DNA of 64,000 nucleotides from NCBI RefSeq assembly GCF_001831515.1, contig NZ_KV825615.1, positions 79,014 to 143,013 on the forward strand, in the 5' to 3' direction. Both the position numbers and the translations under genes were made by a program. The notes beneath the pieces were generated by a model. The model saw nothing but the letters and a program-made list of their open reading frames with translations. It was not told where the DNA came from and made no database searches. This stretch comes from Corynebacterium sp. HMSC074A01. GTDB taxonomy: Bacteria; Actinomycetota; Actinomycetes; Mycobacteriales; Mycobacteriaceae. Shown here one piece after another: positions 52,006-64,000 of this stretch (within the stretch, counting starts at the first letter, position 1; each line of letters starts with the position of its first letter).

Positions 52006-55000
52006 CTACTCCGCGGCCGTCGATCCTATCTGCCCCTGCGCCTGGCCCGCCGCAAGCACAATGCTCAGCGCAACAATGCTGCTGGTCACCACCGCGCCGG
52101 CGGCGGCAGCCCCGCCCAGGTTGAAACCTGATCCGGCCAGCGCCTGATCCAGCGGGCGCACCGCCTCGGGAGGCAGCGCGCGCAGCTGCGCGTCCAGCTG
52201 CTCCAATGCAGGCGTGAGCCCCGGCACCGCGGTCTGCTGCGCCAGCGCAATCGGGATGAGCAGCATGAGCGGGCTCATCGCAAGCGCAAGGCCCCTGCTT
52301 ATCGACGTCCCACTCGACCCCTCCCCAGGCACCGTCGGTAGTGGCGTCTGCACCTGGGCTGTCTGGGTTGGCTGGGTTGGTTGCGTCGTCGGCGCTTCCG
52401 TCGGCGCGGTCGGGGTGGTTGGGACGGCTGGGGCCGCAGTCGTGGGCTGCGGTGCTGCGGTCGGCGTCGCCGTGGTTGCGGACGTGCTCACCGTTGCCGA
52501 CGGGGCGCTCGTTGTCGCACTCGTTGCCGCACTCGTTGCCACAGTCGGTGTCGCAGGTGGCACAGTGCTCGTTTCCGCGCTCAGCGCAGGCACGGTTGTC
52601 GTGGGCTCCAGTGCCTCGCCGGGCGTGACCTGCGCGTTGAACTCCGCGTCCGCGTGGCTGCCATCCGGGAACCACAGCGAGATCTGCACTGCGGCGTGCT
52701 CGTCCGCCTTGGCGTTTTCCGGTGGGGTGAGGGTGATGGTGCCGGCGCCGTCGATAAGCTCGATGCCCCACTCGGAAGGGCCGGAGGCGGAGATGGCCGT
52801 GCCCTCCGGCAGCGGATCGCCCGTGTTCGCGGCGCGCAGCAGGTGCCCGCGCGGCCCGGCGACGTCCTCCCAGTTCACCGAGAGGCTTTCTGCCAGCGAG
52901 CGCATCCGCACCGTCACCACCTGCGTGTCGGTGCTTTCGTCGCTGTAGGTCGCGGTGATGCGCAGGCGCGCCGTGTCGCCGGGCTTCGCGTCTGGGCCCG
53001 GGGTGACTTCGACGGTGTCGCCGTCGACGGCGGTGTGCCACGACGGGGCGTCGAGAAGCGATGCCTCGACCACCGCATCGATAGCATCGCCGGAGTTGCG
53101 CACCGTGAGCTGCTCGCCCCACGGCGCGGAGGTGTCGGCCCACGACGGGTTGAAGCGCTCGCTGACTGTGCGCAGCGTGACCGGGATTTCCACGACGCGA
53201 ACGTCGCCGCGGCCATCCTCGGCGCGCACCGGCACCGTGGTCTCCCCGCGCGGCAGGTTCGCGCTCGGGGTGAGCACCACCGTGCCATCGGGAGCGACCT
53301 GCGCCCATTCTGGCGTTGGCGTGCCGTCGGCATCCGTGGCCGGCGCGAATGTCACGTTGCGCACCTGCGGTGCTGGCACCGTCAGCGACTCGCCGCGGGT
53401 GAGCTCCTGGGCCGGGTAGCGCACCGCGTCGACGGTATCGCCCTCCGGCGCAACGACGGTGACGGTGAATTCGTCGGTACCGATGCTTCCAGGCACTGCC
53501 TCCGTGGAATCCGGATACCGCGTGGTCACCGTAAACGTCGCGGTCGTGCCAACCGGGGCGTTCGCCGGCGCAGTGACCTCGATGCTGCCGTCTGGGCGTG
53601 CGACGGCTGCAAAGCCCTCCGCATCGGTGCGGGCCGTGGCCTGTGCCCCGTCCAGCAGCGTGCCCGACTGCGGCACCTCCAGGCGCGTCGTGCCGCGCGC
53701 CACCTGCGCGTTAGCCCACGCGGGCTGCGCCGTGGACGCCAAGGGTGCCACGTGCACCGGCACGTGAAACTCAGGCGAGACGGTCCTGTCCTTAAACGTC
53801 ACCCGCATTGGTACCTCGTGATCCCCCAAGTGCTCCGCTGTGCGCGGGCGCGCCACGAGCTGGCCGCTGGCGGCATCCACGCTGATCCAATCGGTGTAGG
53901 TGGCGCCGTCGCCGTCCAGCACCGAAAACTCCGGGTCGACGGGTTGCTCCGGCAGGCCGTCGATGCCTGCAGAGTCGAACGTGGGCAGTGGGATTGCCGC
54001 CGCGCGGCCAGTGACCGTCGAGATGTGCTCGGCTGGGCGGACAACGTAGTTGTCATTGTCCGGCAGCCGGTTGAAGAACACGTACAGCGGCACGACGTCC
54101 CACACGTCGCCCTCCGACCACGTGAACTGCTGCCCCTCACGAGGCGACCACCGGAAGCGAATCGGGACGTTGCCTCCGCGGTAGCCCTGGATATTCAGCT
54201 CTTCCAGCTTCTTGTGCGCGTGGATCTTGAGTTCCTGGAACTCGCCCTCATCGTCGGTAATGACCTCGGTGGTCACGTAATCCAGCAGCGGATTGTCCAC
54301 GTGCGGCTGCGGTTCCACGGTGAGATCCGCGTCCCACACCCCACTCGGCCAGAAGCCAGGGATCTCGCGCTCGATGCACTTTACGTCTTCGGCCCCCGGC
54401 TTGTCTCCGCACGTAACCTGCGGGTCCTTCCAGGAAATGTCCTCGCGCGTGAGCGTAAGCGTCTGCCCCGGTGTCAGGTGTAGGGGGCGGCGGGGAAAGC
54501 GCGGTTCTTCCAGCGTGGCCGGGTTGTTGTACAGCAAGTAGCTGGTCCAGTTGTTAAACAGCGCGACGGAGATGTGCTGCGTCCACGTATTGTCGTCCGG
54601 GAAGGCCACCTCCACCTTCAGCGTATAAAGCTTCTCCGGTACCGTCTTCTTGCTGTAGCGCAGCTTCTTGTACTCAAACAGATCCGAGGTAACAGTCACC
54701 CGGCCGGTGTCCGGGTCCACGTCCAACCACTCAGGGCCGTCCACCTTCTTGTACGTAATACCCTCGGGCGGGTCGATCAGCTGGTACTCCGGGGAAAACT
54801 TCGCGTACACCGGCGGGCGAAACCCAATGCCCCGCTCCACCTCCGAGCGGATGAGATACAGCCAGTTGCCAAACTCGGGGCGGTAGGAGGCGAACAGCGG
54901 GTATGCAAAGGTGCCAGCCGGTTCGAGCAGCATGTCGGTGCCGCCGCTAGGTTCCTCCGACGCGGTAGCCGTAAGCGCGATACTAGGGGCGCACAATGCG

Positions 55001-55047
55001 CAGGTCGTGAGCACGGCAAGTGCGGAACGGGCAACCCGGGAAGCCAT
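52006..55047 (-). CDS. Large secreted surface protein with Rib-like domains and Thr-rich stalk
   Basis: A 1013-residue exported protein: signal peptide (ends near TATASEE), a ~360-residue N-terminal domain of unknown fold, then several ~80-100-residue beta modules with Rib/YPDG-like endings ([39 protein letters not shown]), a ~100-residue Thr/Pro/Ala stalk, and a C-terminal part with two hydrophobic segments ([37 protein letters not shown]). No LPxTG sortase motif is present, so anchoring is presumably by these segments. ATG 55047 follows AGGAG. Adhesion or envelope structure is likely. It contains two 11-mer copies. Confidence 0.85.
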   Translation of the reverse strand: MASRVARSALAVLTTCALCAPSIALTATASEEPSGGTDMLLEPAGTFAYPLFASYRPEFGNWLYLIRSEVERGIGFRPPVYAKFSPEYQLIDPPEGITYKKVDGPEWLDVDPDTGRVTVTSDLFEYKKLRYSKKTVPEKLYTLKVEVAFPDDNTWTQHISVALFNNWTSYLLYNNPATLEEPRFPRRPLHLTPGQTLTLTREDISWKDPQVTCGDKPGAEDVKCIEREIPGFWPSGVWDADLTVEPQPHVDNPLLDYVTTEVITDDEGEFQELKIHAHKKLEELNIQGYRGGNVPIRFRWSPREGQQFTWSEGDVWDVVPLYVFFNRLPDNDNYVVRPAEHISTVTGRAAAIPLPTFDSAGIDGLPEQPVDPEFSVLDGDGATYTDWISVDAASGQLVARPRTAEHLGDHEVPMRVTFKDRTVSPEFHVPVHVAPLASTAQPAWANAQVARGTTRLEVPQSGTLLDGAQATARTDAEGFAAVARPDGSIEVTAPANAPVGTTATFTVTTRYPDSTEAVPGSIGTDEFTVTVVAPEGDTVDAVRYPAQELTRGESLTVPAPQVRNVTFAPATDADGTPTPEWAQVAPDGTVVLTPSANLPRGETTVPVRAEDGRGDVRVVEIPVTLRTVSERFNPSWADTSAPWGEQLTVRNSGDAIDAVVEASLLDAPSWHTAVDGDTVEVTPGPDAKPGDTARLRITATYSDESTDTQVVTVRMRSLAESLSVNWEDVAGPRGHLLRAANTGDPLPEGTAISASGPSEWGIELIDGAGTITLTPPENAKADEHAAVQISLWFPDGSHADAEFNAQVTPGEALEPTTTVPALSAETSTVPPATPTVATSAATSATTSAPSATVSTSATTATPTAAPQPTTAAPAVPTTPTAPTEAPTTQPTQPTQTAQVQTPLPTVPGEGSSGTSISRGLALAMSPLMLLIPIALAQQTAVPGLTPALEQLDAQLRALPPEAVRPLDQALAGSGFNLGGAAAAGAVVTSSIVALSIVLAAGQAQGQIGSTAAE
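52297..52307 (-). repeat. Iterated 11-mer CGTCGATAAGC, copy 10
   Basis: Perfect copy on the coding strand of the surface protein gene; codons Thr-Ser-Ile-Ser-Arg use the rare ATA and AGG. Confidence 0.7.
52749..52759 (+). repeat. Iterated 11-mer CGTCGATAAGC, copy 11
   Basis: Perfect copy in the surface protein gene; coding strand reads Glu-Leu-Ile-Asp-Gly. Confidence 0.7.
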
Positions 55048-55154
55048 CTGCAATTCTCCTACTCTTCTGCGGCGGTGCCTTACACACGCGCGCGAAAAGG
55101 AGCTGACGTGTTGGCCACCTGTATAAATTAGTAGCAGTTTGCCTAAAACACCAT

Positions 55155-55186
55155 TAAGGGCTGCGGAGGTGACTCCACAGCCCTTA
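55155..55186 (-). terminator. Terminator after the PAS gene
   Basis: TAAGGGCTG and CAGCCCTTA form a perfect 9-bp stem, extended inward by GG/CC pairing; on the minus strand GGTGTTTTAGG follows. It separates the PAS gene from the surface protein gene. The rest of this 161-base gap holds an AT-rich minus-strand promoter region near 55120-55135. Confidence 0.65.
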
Positions 55187-55208
55187 CACGTTTTCGTTGT
55201 CTAGCCCC

Positions 55209-56501
55209 TTAGAACACCGCTTTGCGCAGGCGCTCGAGCGCCTCGTGTACACCGTCGACCGACGGGTCTTCATCCAGGTCGCGAGAGGACAGCTGCAGCT
55301 GTTCAATGGACGCATCGGCCGCCTGGATCGCGTGCTCCACCTGGGTGACCAGCGGATCGATGTTCTCGCCGAAGGGCTGCTTCGCAGTGGACTGCGACCA
55401 GCGACGAATCATCTCCAGCGGCATCTTGGTCAGCTCGGAAATCGAGTTGACCTTCAGCTCGACGCGGTTTGCCAAGGAGGAGTGCAAGAAGACCGCGTTG
55501 TCCATGTCGCGCAGCGCGACCTCCATCGCCTCGTACAGCATGCGCATCGACTCGATGCGATCCTCCTCAGCAGAGAAGGTCGCCGTCTGCGCAGCCTGGA
55601 GACGCGCCAGCGCAATTGCGGTACGTGCCTTTGCCGCACGCGCCTGCAGCTCTTCGGCCACCTCGGACAGCGACTGCGCGTTCTCGTCGATAATGCCGCG
55701 CATCGTTGCCCAGACCTGCAGCGGTGCGAGCAGCAGCGTGCGCGACGCGCCTTCTGCCACCACGTTTTCCATCTCGCTCTTGACCTGGTTGGTCACAGAG
55801 TTCTCCTGCAGCAACGTGTCGCAGGCAACCAGGAGCTCCTCAGCGGACTTTTTAATGGAGGTCTGGATGCCCATGAAGGTCTCCAGCTCCTTGTACAGCG
55901 CCGCAGTGGCCTCGTATACCTCGCCTTCGCCGTCTGGCAGGACGAAGCCGGCTTCCTCGCGGGCTGCGACCTCGGCGGGGAGGACCTCCGACATGAATGC
56001 GTCGTAGTCCGGAACCAGCTCACAAATTCGCTCCCAGCCCAGCTCCGCGCGGCGACGGCGGCCTACACCGTCGCGCTTGGCCTGGTGCTCGACGATGTTG
56101 GCTTCCTGGTAGACCTCGGCGGCGACCTTGAAAAAGTCCGTCATCGGGCGGGTACGCACCGACAGGTAGCGCCCGCCCGACAGCGGTGTCACCGTGGCCA
56201 CCACGTCATAGGCCGAGCCACTCTTAGCCAGGTTGCGCACGTAGCCGACGAAGGGCTTGCCTGCCTCGATCCAGTCCCACATGGCCTTGAACACACCACC
56301 GGGCATCTCGACCTGACGGATGAGATTGTGCGGCTTGCCGATCATCTCTTCCAGCGGGTACTGGGCATAGTGCATGAACACTTCGTTCACGTCGGTCATG
56401 ATGCCCTTGGCATCGGTGACCGAGAAGAAGATGTCATCAACCGCGACCAGGTGCTGTGGACCATCGGTCACATCCCGGTCAATAATCACTTCGTAGGCCA
56501 T
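55209..56501 (-). CDS. Aer-like PAS-domain signalling protein (soluble)
   Basis: A 430-residue protein whose N-terminal ~125 residues are an Aer-type PAS domain (IFFSVTDAKGIMTDVNEVF; GKPHNLIRQVEMPGGVFKAMW; GKPFVGYVRNLAKSG). In Aer this domain binds FAD and senses redox state. The rest is predicted helical and coiled-coil, with a basic KRDGVGRRRR patch; there is no membrane segment and no conserved chemotaxis-receptor hairpin, and corynebacteria lack flagella. The output is therefore unknown. TAGATT lies eight bases before the ATG, indicating a leaderless transcript; a terminator follows. Confidence 0.82.
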   Translation of the reverse strand: MAYEVIIDRDVTDGPQHLVAVDDIFFSVTDAKGIMTDVNEVFMHYAQYPLEEMIGKPHNLIRQVEMPGGVFKAMWDWIEAGKPFVGYVRNLAKSGSAYDVVATVTPLSGGRYLSVRTRPMTDFFKVAAEVYQEANIVEHQAKRDGVGRRRRAELGWERICELVPDYDAFMSEVLPAEVAAREEAGFVLPDGEGEVYEATAALYKELETFMGIQTSIKKSAEELLVACDTLLQENSVTNQVKSEMENVVAEGASRTLLLAPLQVWATMRGIIDENAQSLSEVAEELQARAAKARTAIALARLQAAQTATFSAEEDRIESMRMLYEAMEVALRDMDNAVFLHSSLANRVELKVNSISELTKMPLEMIRRWSQSTAKQPFGENIDPLVTQVEHAIQAADASIEQLQLSSRDLDEDPSVDGVHEALERLRKAVF

Positions 56502-56509
56502 GATTACAC

Positions 56510-56515
56510 AATCTA
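56510..56515 (-). promoter_or_regulatory. -10 box of the PAS gene (leaderless)
   Basis: TAGATT on the minus strand, eight bases before ATG 56501. Confidence 0.55.
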
Positions 56516-56536
56516 GCAGGAACTAACAGGATCTTT

Positions 56537-57682
56537 TTATTTTCGGACAGTCAAGCTTACCTTTTGGAACGACTTGGCGTCCTCGTATCCGCACTTCGCC
56601 ATGATCCGACGCAGACCGCCAACCAAGTTCATTGTCCCGTACGGATCGTGCGAAGGCCCATGCAGCACCGTTTGCAGCGACTCACGCTGCTCGGCGGGCA
56701 CCACCTGGCGCATCTCGCCGCGCGGGAAACGCGGGTGCGCGATCGCGGACTCCCAGTACACGCCCTCTCCCGAGGCCTCGCTGGCGCGCGCAAGGGGCTC
56801 ACCCAGCATGACCGCGTCAGCGCCCACGCCGAGCGCGACGGCGATCAGCCCGGAGGTGTCCACCGGCGCATTAGCGATGACGTGCACGTAGCGCCCGCCG
56901 GTCTCGTCCAGGTAATCGCGACGGGCCGCGGCGACGTCGGCAATTGCGGTGGCCAGCGGCACATCCAGCGACATGCTCTGGTTCGACTGCCCGGAGCCGA
57001 CGATCACGCCGGCCGCACCGGAGCGCATGAGGTGCATCGCGGTGCTGTAGTCGAACACACCACCGGCGATCACCGGCACATCCAGCGAGCCGATGAACTC
57101 CTTGAGGTTCAGCGGTTCACCGCCCTGCTGCACGTGCTCGGCGGAGATGATCGTGCCCTGGATGAACAACAGCTCCGCGCCAGCCTTGACCAGCTGCGGT
57201 GCTAGCTCGCGCGCGTTCTGCGGGCTCACTCGCACCGCGACGGTCGCGCCCGAGTCGCGCACGCGCGCCATGTGCTCTGCAAACAGGTCCATGTCCAGCG
57301 GTGCCTGGTGCAGCTCCTGCAGGATGGCGGTCCCGCTGGACTGGGACTTCAGCAGCGACTCTAGGTCGTCCCACTCAATGCTTGCCGCGCCGATGACCCG
57401 CTTGATCGCGTCCGCAAAAGAGGCATGCCGACCCAAGAGGCCTTCGGCGTTAAGCACGCCGAGGCCGCCCTGCTTGCCCATCTCGATAACAAATTCCGGG
57501 CTGGCCAGCGCGTCGGTGGGGTGCGAGACCAACGGCACGTCGAAACCGTAGGCGTCGATATGCCAAGTGGTGTCCACCACCTTGGAGGAACGCGTACGAC
57601 GCGCGGGGACGAGCGAGAGGGCGTGCAGATCATAGGCGGCGCGAGCCTCGCGCCCTTTACCTATTTCGACATATTCGTGCAT
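56537..57682 (-). CDS. guaB3: GuaB3-family IMP dehydrogenase-related protein
   Basis: A 381-residue TIM-barrel protein of the actinobacterial GuaB3 family. Compared with GuaB it lacks the CBS pair and the catalytic Cys loop (no GPGSICTTR equivalent and no Cys in the expected loop), although phosphate-binding segments such as PVIAGGVFDY, SGAAGVIVGSGQ and ADAVMLGEPLA remain. Its biochemical role in corynebacteria is not settled. It begins 18 bases after guaB on the same strand, probably co-transcribed, with AGGAGTGAG upstream of the ATG. Confidence 0.9.
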   Translation of the reverse strand: MHEYVEIGKGREARAAYDLHALSLVPARRTRSSKVVDTTWHIDAYGFDVPLVSHPTDALASPEFVIEMGKQGGLGVLNAEGLLGRHASFADAIKRVIGAASIEWDDLESLLKSQSSGTAILQELHQAPLDMDLFAEHMARVRDSGATVAVRVSPQNARELAPQLVKAGAELLFIQGTIISAEHVQQGGEPLNLKEFIGSLDVPVIAGGVFDYSTAMHLMRSGAAGVIVGSGQSNQSMSLDVPLATAIADVAAARRDYLDETGGRYVHVIANAPVDTSGLIAVALGVGADAVMLGEPLARASEASGEGVYWESAIAHPRFPRGEMRQVVPAEQRESLQTVLHGPSHDPYGTMNLVGGLRRIMAKCGYEDAKSFQKVSLTVRK

Positions 57683-57700
57683 GGTTGTTACAGCTCACTC

Positions 57701-59722
<2,022 letters not shown>

Positions 59723-59728
59723 GGGCCC

Positions 59729-59739
59729 GCTTATCGACG
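59729..59739 (-). repeat. Iterated 11-mer CGTCGATAAGC, copy 12
   Basis: Perfect copy seven bases after the DUF5319 stop, in non-coding sequence before the terminator. Confidence 0.7.
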
Positions 59740-59756
59740 GCGCGCTTACGCATTCC

Positions 59757-59795
59757 AGCCCCGCACACTTTCCCAAAGTGTGCGGGGCTGTTTTT
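59757..59795 (+). terminator. Strong intrinsic terminator between DUF5319 gene and rsdA
   Basis: Perfect 15-bp stem AGCCCCGCACACTTT with loop CCC, followed by GTTTTT. It ends the plus-strand gene and, being symmetric, may also serve the convergent rsdA transcript. Confidence 0.92.
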
Positions 59796-59809
59796 GTTAG
59801 TTCACGCCG

Positions 59810-60784
59810 CTAGTAGTTCTGCGCCTCACCCAGGGTGCCGCCACCCGGTGCGGTGTTGCGCTCCGATGAGCCGGGCACCACCGTTTCCTGGGGTGTGTGC
59901 CCCGCGTCGCCAGTCGCTCCGGACCCGCCCTCTGGGGCGGACGTAGGTGCCGAGGGGCTCTCGAGCGGGTTGGGCCGTACCGGCGCTTCGCGCGACTCGC
60001 TCGGCTGCTGCGCGGGAGGCTGTGCCTGGCTCGGCTGCGGGCTCTGCTCTGCGGGCTGGCTCTGCTGTACCGTTTCCGTGACCACCTGTGGCTCGGGCGG
60101 CGGCGGGGTGACAGTCACGGTGCTGACCTTGGTGCGCACGATTGGCTCAGGTGCTTCCGCGTCGCGACCTTCGCGGCCCTGGTTCGCCCGCGGCTCCATG
60201 GAGGCGAGCAGCTTGCGTGCCTGGTCGAACAGTGCGCTGGCCGCGTCGTGGTCGCCGGAGTCGTTCGCAGCCTGCAGCTCGTCGAGCGTGGAGGCAAGCT
60301 CCACCGCCGCGGTACGGTCGCCGAAGACCGCGGTCGCCGGGCCCCACAGCGGGGAGCCGGGCGTGGCGTTGTAGAGCGCCGCACCGCTGCCGGTGACCAC
60401 GGCGGTCGCCGCAGCCGCACCGACGAGTCCGGCGACCCAGGGGCTCGGCTGGGTACGGCCGCGGCGCGCGCCCGCGCTGCGGCGGCCGAAGAGCTTGCGG
60501 CGCAGCGGCACCACGGTGGTGTCTTCTGCTTCTTCGGTGTCCCCTGCCGCTTCTCGTGCTGCCTCCACTCGCGGTGGCGCGGGCATCGGCCGGTCGATGT
60601 CGGCCTTCAGCTCAAGCAGCATCGCCGCGAGGGGGTCGCTCCCGTCGGAAGGGTCGACGCCAGCTGCGAGTGCATCAAGGAACGCGTCATCGTTCGCCAC
60701 GGCGGCGAACTCTTCCGTCACGTTGTCCGCCTCGCCGTGCCCGTAGTCGTCTCCGTAGCCATGTCCGTCACTGCGCCGAGTCAT
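59810..60784 (-). CDS. rsdA: Anti-sigma-D factor RsdA-like
   Basis: A 324-residue membrane anti-sigma factor. The N-terminal ~110 residues are cytosolic and acidic and should hold SigD (VTEEFAAVANDDAFLDALAAG); one membrane helix follows (WVAGLVGAAAATAVVTGSGAAL), then an exported helical part and a long Pro/Gln/Ser-rich tail. The ATG at 60784 lies within the sigD end, overlapping by 17 bases, so sigma and anti-sigma are translationally coupled. Low complexity makes the C-terminal half uninformative. Confidence 0.9.
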   Translation of the reverse strand: MTRRSDGHGYGDDYGHGEADNVTEEFAAVANDDAFLDALAAGVDPSDGSDPLAAMLLELKADIDRPMPAPPRVEAAREAAGDTEEAEDTTVVPLRRKLFGRRSAGARRGRTQPSPWVAGLVGAAAATAVVTGSGAALYNATPGSPLWGPATAVFGDRTAAVELASTLDELQAANDSGDHDAASALFDQARKLLASMEPRANQGREGRDAEAPEPIVRTKVSTVTVTPPPPEPQVVTETVQQSQPAEQSPQPSQAQPPAQQPSESREAPVRPNPLESPSAPTSAPEGGSGATGDAGHTPQETVVPGSSERNTAPGGGTLGEAQNY

Positions 60785-61355
60785 CGTGCAACTCCCCTTC
60801 CTCCAAATGTTTGCGCAGCGTCGCAAGCGCACGGAACTGGGCGACGCGCACCGCTCCCGCGGTACTGCCCACAATTTGCGCCGTTTCCTCTGCGGAAAGG
60901 CCCATGAAGACTCTCAGGATGATGATGTCACGGGCCTTGTCACTGAGTACATCGAGCAACTCACGCACTCTGTTACTACCATCCGCTACCAGGGCAAATT
61001 CCTCTGGAGTTTCCCCGTGCGACTCGGTCTCAGGCACCTCTTCAGTTGGCGTAAGTTTATCGCGCGACAGCGCCCGGTGCGCGTCGGCAACTTTGTTAAA
61101 CGCAATCCCGTAGACAAACGCCATAAACGGCTTACCCTGGTCCCGGTAGCGGTCGATTGAGGTTGCCACGGCCAGGCACACGTCCTGGGCCACGTCCTCG
61201 GCGGTAGGCATGCGTCCGCCGCCGATGCGGGCGCGGGTATAGCGCAGCACGAGCGGGTGGATCAGGCGGATTACCTGCTGCAGCGCACGCTCATCGCCGT
61301 CGACAGCGAGGGGGACGAGTCGGGCTAACTCGTCATTGACTTCCGGCGTGGCCAT
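60768..61355 (-). CDS. sigD: RNA polymerase sigma factor SigD
   Basis: Extracytoplasmic-type sigma factor of 195 residues. Region 2 includes EDVAQDVCLAVATSIDRYRDQGKPFMAFVYGIAFNKVADAHR (core binding and -10 recognition), region 4 includes LSAEETAQIVGSTAGAVRVAQFRALATLRKHL (-35 recognition). In C. glutamicum SigD controls mycolate and envelope genes. AAAGGAGACGG precedes the ATG. Cotranscribed with rsdA and divergent from whcB. Confidence 0.95.
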   Translation of the reverse strand: MATPEVNDELARLVPLAVDGDERALQQVIRLIHPLVLRYTRARIGGGRMPTAEDVAQDVCLAVATSIDRYRDQGKPFMAFVYGIAFNKVADAHRALSRDKLTPTEEVPETESHGETPEEFALVADGSNRVRELLDVLSDKARDIIILRVFMGLSAEETAQIVGSTAGAVRVAQFRALATLRKHLEEGELHDDSAQ

Positions 61356-61715
61356 CCGTCTCCTTTCCTCCCTCGCAACTTCCTACATTAAACGCCGCAG
61401 TAGCGCTCGCACCTTCGCAGCAATCATAGGGAGTCTAACCGCAGACCACCGCACGGGCGACAAGACACCTGCCCAAAGGGAAGTGTTTTCCGTAACATTT
61501 CCAAGGTTCCCTTAAAGTTCATTCTCGGTTTACCTTCGGCATTTTCCCAGCTCACACAAGGCCCAAACGGGAGCTCGCTGGCAAAGACAGACAGCAGTCA
61601 CCCACAGGACACCTATCGTTTACCCACGGGGAGAACACTTCGGATTCGGCACCGGCGCTGCTCGCCGGCACAAGCATGCACATGTCAATAGTTTCTACAA
61701 GGAGTCTCTACCACC
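61356..61715. other. 360-base sigD-whcB intergenic region with long whcB leader
   Basis: The longest gene-free stretch of the window. On the sigD side the minus strand has TATGAT about 80 bases before the sigD ATG. On the whcB side there are AT-rich tracts near 61490-61540, an inverted repeat CCGGCG-CTGCT-CGCCGG (61652-61668) and the ribosome site AAGGAG before the ATG. No ORF of note is seen. Long 5' leaders are known for whiB3-type genes, so post-transcriptional control is plausible. Confidence 0.55.
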
Positions 61716-62033
61716 ATGTCCCTGCCGCAATATCTCCCCGGTCCGAACGCTGACTTCTGGGACTGGCAGCTGCACGGCGCGTGCCGCGGCGAAGCATCGG
61801 AGGTCTTCTACCACCCCGACGGGGAGCGCGGCCGCGCCCGCACCCAGCGCGAGAACCGCGCGAAGGCCATCTGCTACAACTGCCCCGTGCTTGAGCAGTG
61901 CCGCGAGCACGCCCTGCGCGTTGCGGAGCCCTACGGCATTTGGGGCGGCATGAGCGAATCCGAGCGCCAGGCCATCCTGCGCAGCGGCCACGGCGGTGCC
62001 GTGAAGGTCCCCGCCGCGGCTTCCGCGAAGTAA
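61716..62033 (+). CDS. whcB: WhiB-family iron-sulfur regulator (WhcB/WhiB3-like)
   Basis: A 105-residue redox-responsive transcription regulator. Cluster ligands are Cys23, Cys53, Cys56 and Cys62 (GACRG; CYNCPVLEQC), followed by the GIWGG turn (74-78) and a basic C-terminal segment. Location between sigD and groEL1 is that of mycobacterial whiB3 and corynebacterial whcB. AAGGAG lies 11 bases before the ATG. Convergent with groEL1 across a terminator hairpin. Confidence 0.93.
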   Translation: MSLPQYLPGPNADFWDWQLHGACRGEASEVFYHPDGERGRARTQRENRAKAICYNCPVLEQCREHALRVAEPYGIWGGMSESERQAILRSGHGGAVKVPAAASAK

Positions 62034-62036
62034 GAA

Positions 62037-62089
62037 ACCAAAAAGCGCTGCCGGAACCCTCTTCACAACAAGGGGCTCCGGCAGCGCTT
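62037..62089 (-). terminator. Terminator of groEL1, shared gap with whcB
   Basis: AAGCGCTGCCGGA (62043-62055) pairs perfectly with TCCGGCAGCGCTT (62077-62089), with further CCC/GGG pairing inside. On the minus strand the stem runs into a T-rich tract (TTTTTGGTTTC); on the plus strand no T run follows, so it mainly stops groEL1 transcripts. Confidence 0.85.
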
Positions 62090-62105
62090 CGTGCGCGAAG
62101 AAGAA

Positions 62106-64000
<1,895 letters not shown>

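Noticed and set aside
52381..54483. 700-residue open frame antisense to the surface protein
   Set aside because: Arg/His-rich, low-complexity product typical of a shadow frame in GC-rich DNA; the opposite strand has signal peptide, ribosome site and domain structure.
61491..61520. GTAACA in the sigD-whcB gap as a SigD promoter
   Set aside because: No GAT lies at the required 16-base spacing, so autoregulation by SigD is not supported here.

Overview
The window is a stretch of GC-rich actinobacterial chromosome, almost certainly a Corynebacterium. The evidence is gene content and order: groES-groEL1-whcB-sigD-rsdA-guaB-guaB3, an EsrI/EsrS/EsrR-type envelope-stress locus beside guaA, monomeric isocitrate dehydrogenase, PEP carboxylase, metY-metX, a metQ-metN-metI importer, bioB followed by a BsaP-like gene, and the DnaE2/ImuA/ImuB mutasome. 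Many start codons lie 6-8 bases after a TAnnnT -10 box, the leaderless arrangement common in corynebacteria. No rRNA, tRNA, CRISPR array, prophage or transposase was recognised.

Layout. 1-3213: redox flavoprotein, M20 amidohydrolase and uracil phosphoribosyltransferase (minus). 3308-8439: a small EspC-like protein with an NlpC/P60 hydrolase lacking a signal peptide, an internally duplicated unknown protein, a TRIC-type channel and a D,D-carboxypeptidase (plus). 8390-13885: BrkB/YihY protein, trpS, bsaP-bioB with a BioQ-like operator, a second TRIC protein and exonuclease III (minus). 13977-16151: icd. 16209-17908: a Schlafen/AlbA-HATPase gene framed by two ~103-bp direct repeats with a shared hairpin design. 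17954-20602: ppc. 20819-23290: metY-metX. 23278-28651: metallophosphoesterase, Fe3+/phosphonate-type ABC importer and an exported CYTH-like protein. 28717-34187: DUF3017, folD and trmL (divergent), MOSC protein, secreted serine protease, a pair of bacterial PH-domain membrane proteins, and a tiny ORF. 34214-37351: dnaE2. 37385-39083: DinB/DUF664 protein and a divergent WYL regulator with a palindromic operator. 39154-42678: two tandem metQ genes, metN, metI. 42810-47270: HAD phosphatase, sucrase/ferredoxin-like protein, imuB, imuA' and a small membrane protein. 47267-50392: EsrR, EsrS, EsrI. 50409-59224: guaA, a large surface protein, an Aer-like PAS protein, guaB3, guaB. 59351-64000: DUF5319 protein, rsdA-sigD, whcB, groEL1, groES (partial).

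How the genes fit together. Methionine synthesis (metY/metX) and uptake (metQNI) both carry candidate McbR-type boxes. Three guanine-nucleotide genes (guaA, guaB, guaB3) flank cell-surface and sensing genes. SigD/RsdA, EsrISR and WhcB form a dense block of envelope and redox stress control. The translesion mutasome is split between dnaE2 and the imuA'-imuB operon about 7 kb away.

Most unusual signals: (1) the 11-mer CGTCGATAAGC occurs 12 times, far above chance, inside and between genes and sometimes at the cost of rare codons; (2) the direct-repeat-framed Schlafen-like gene, whose repeats preserve a stem although the stem sequence changes; (3) an EspC-like/NlpC-P60 pair that looks like a type VII secretion cargo module; (4) two divergent promoter pairs whose -10 boxes overlap at CTAG.
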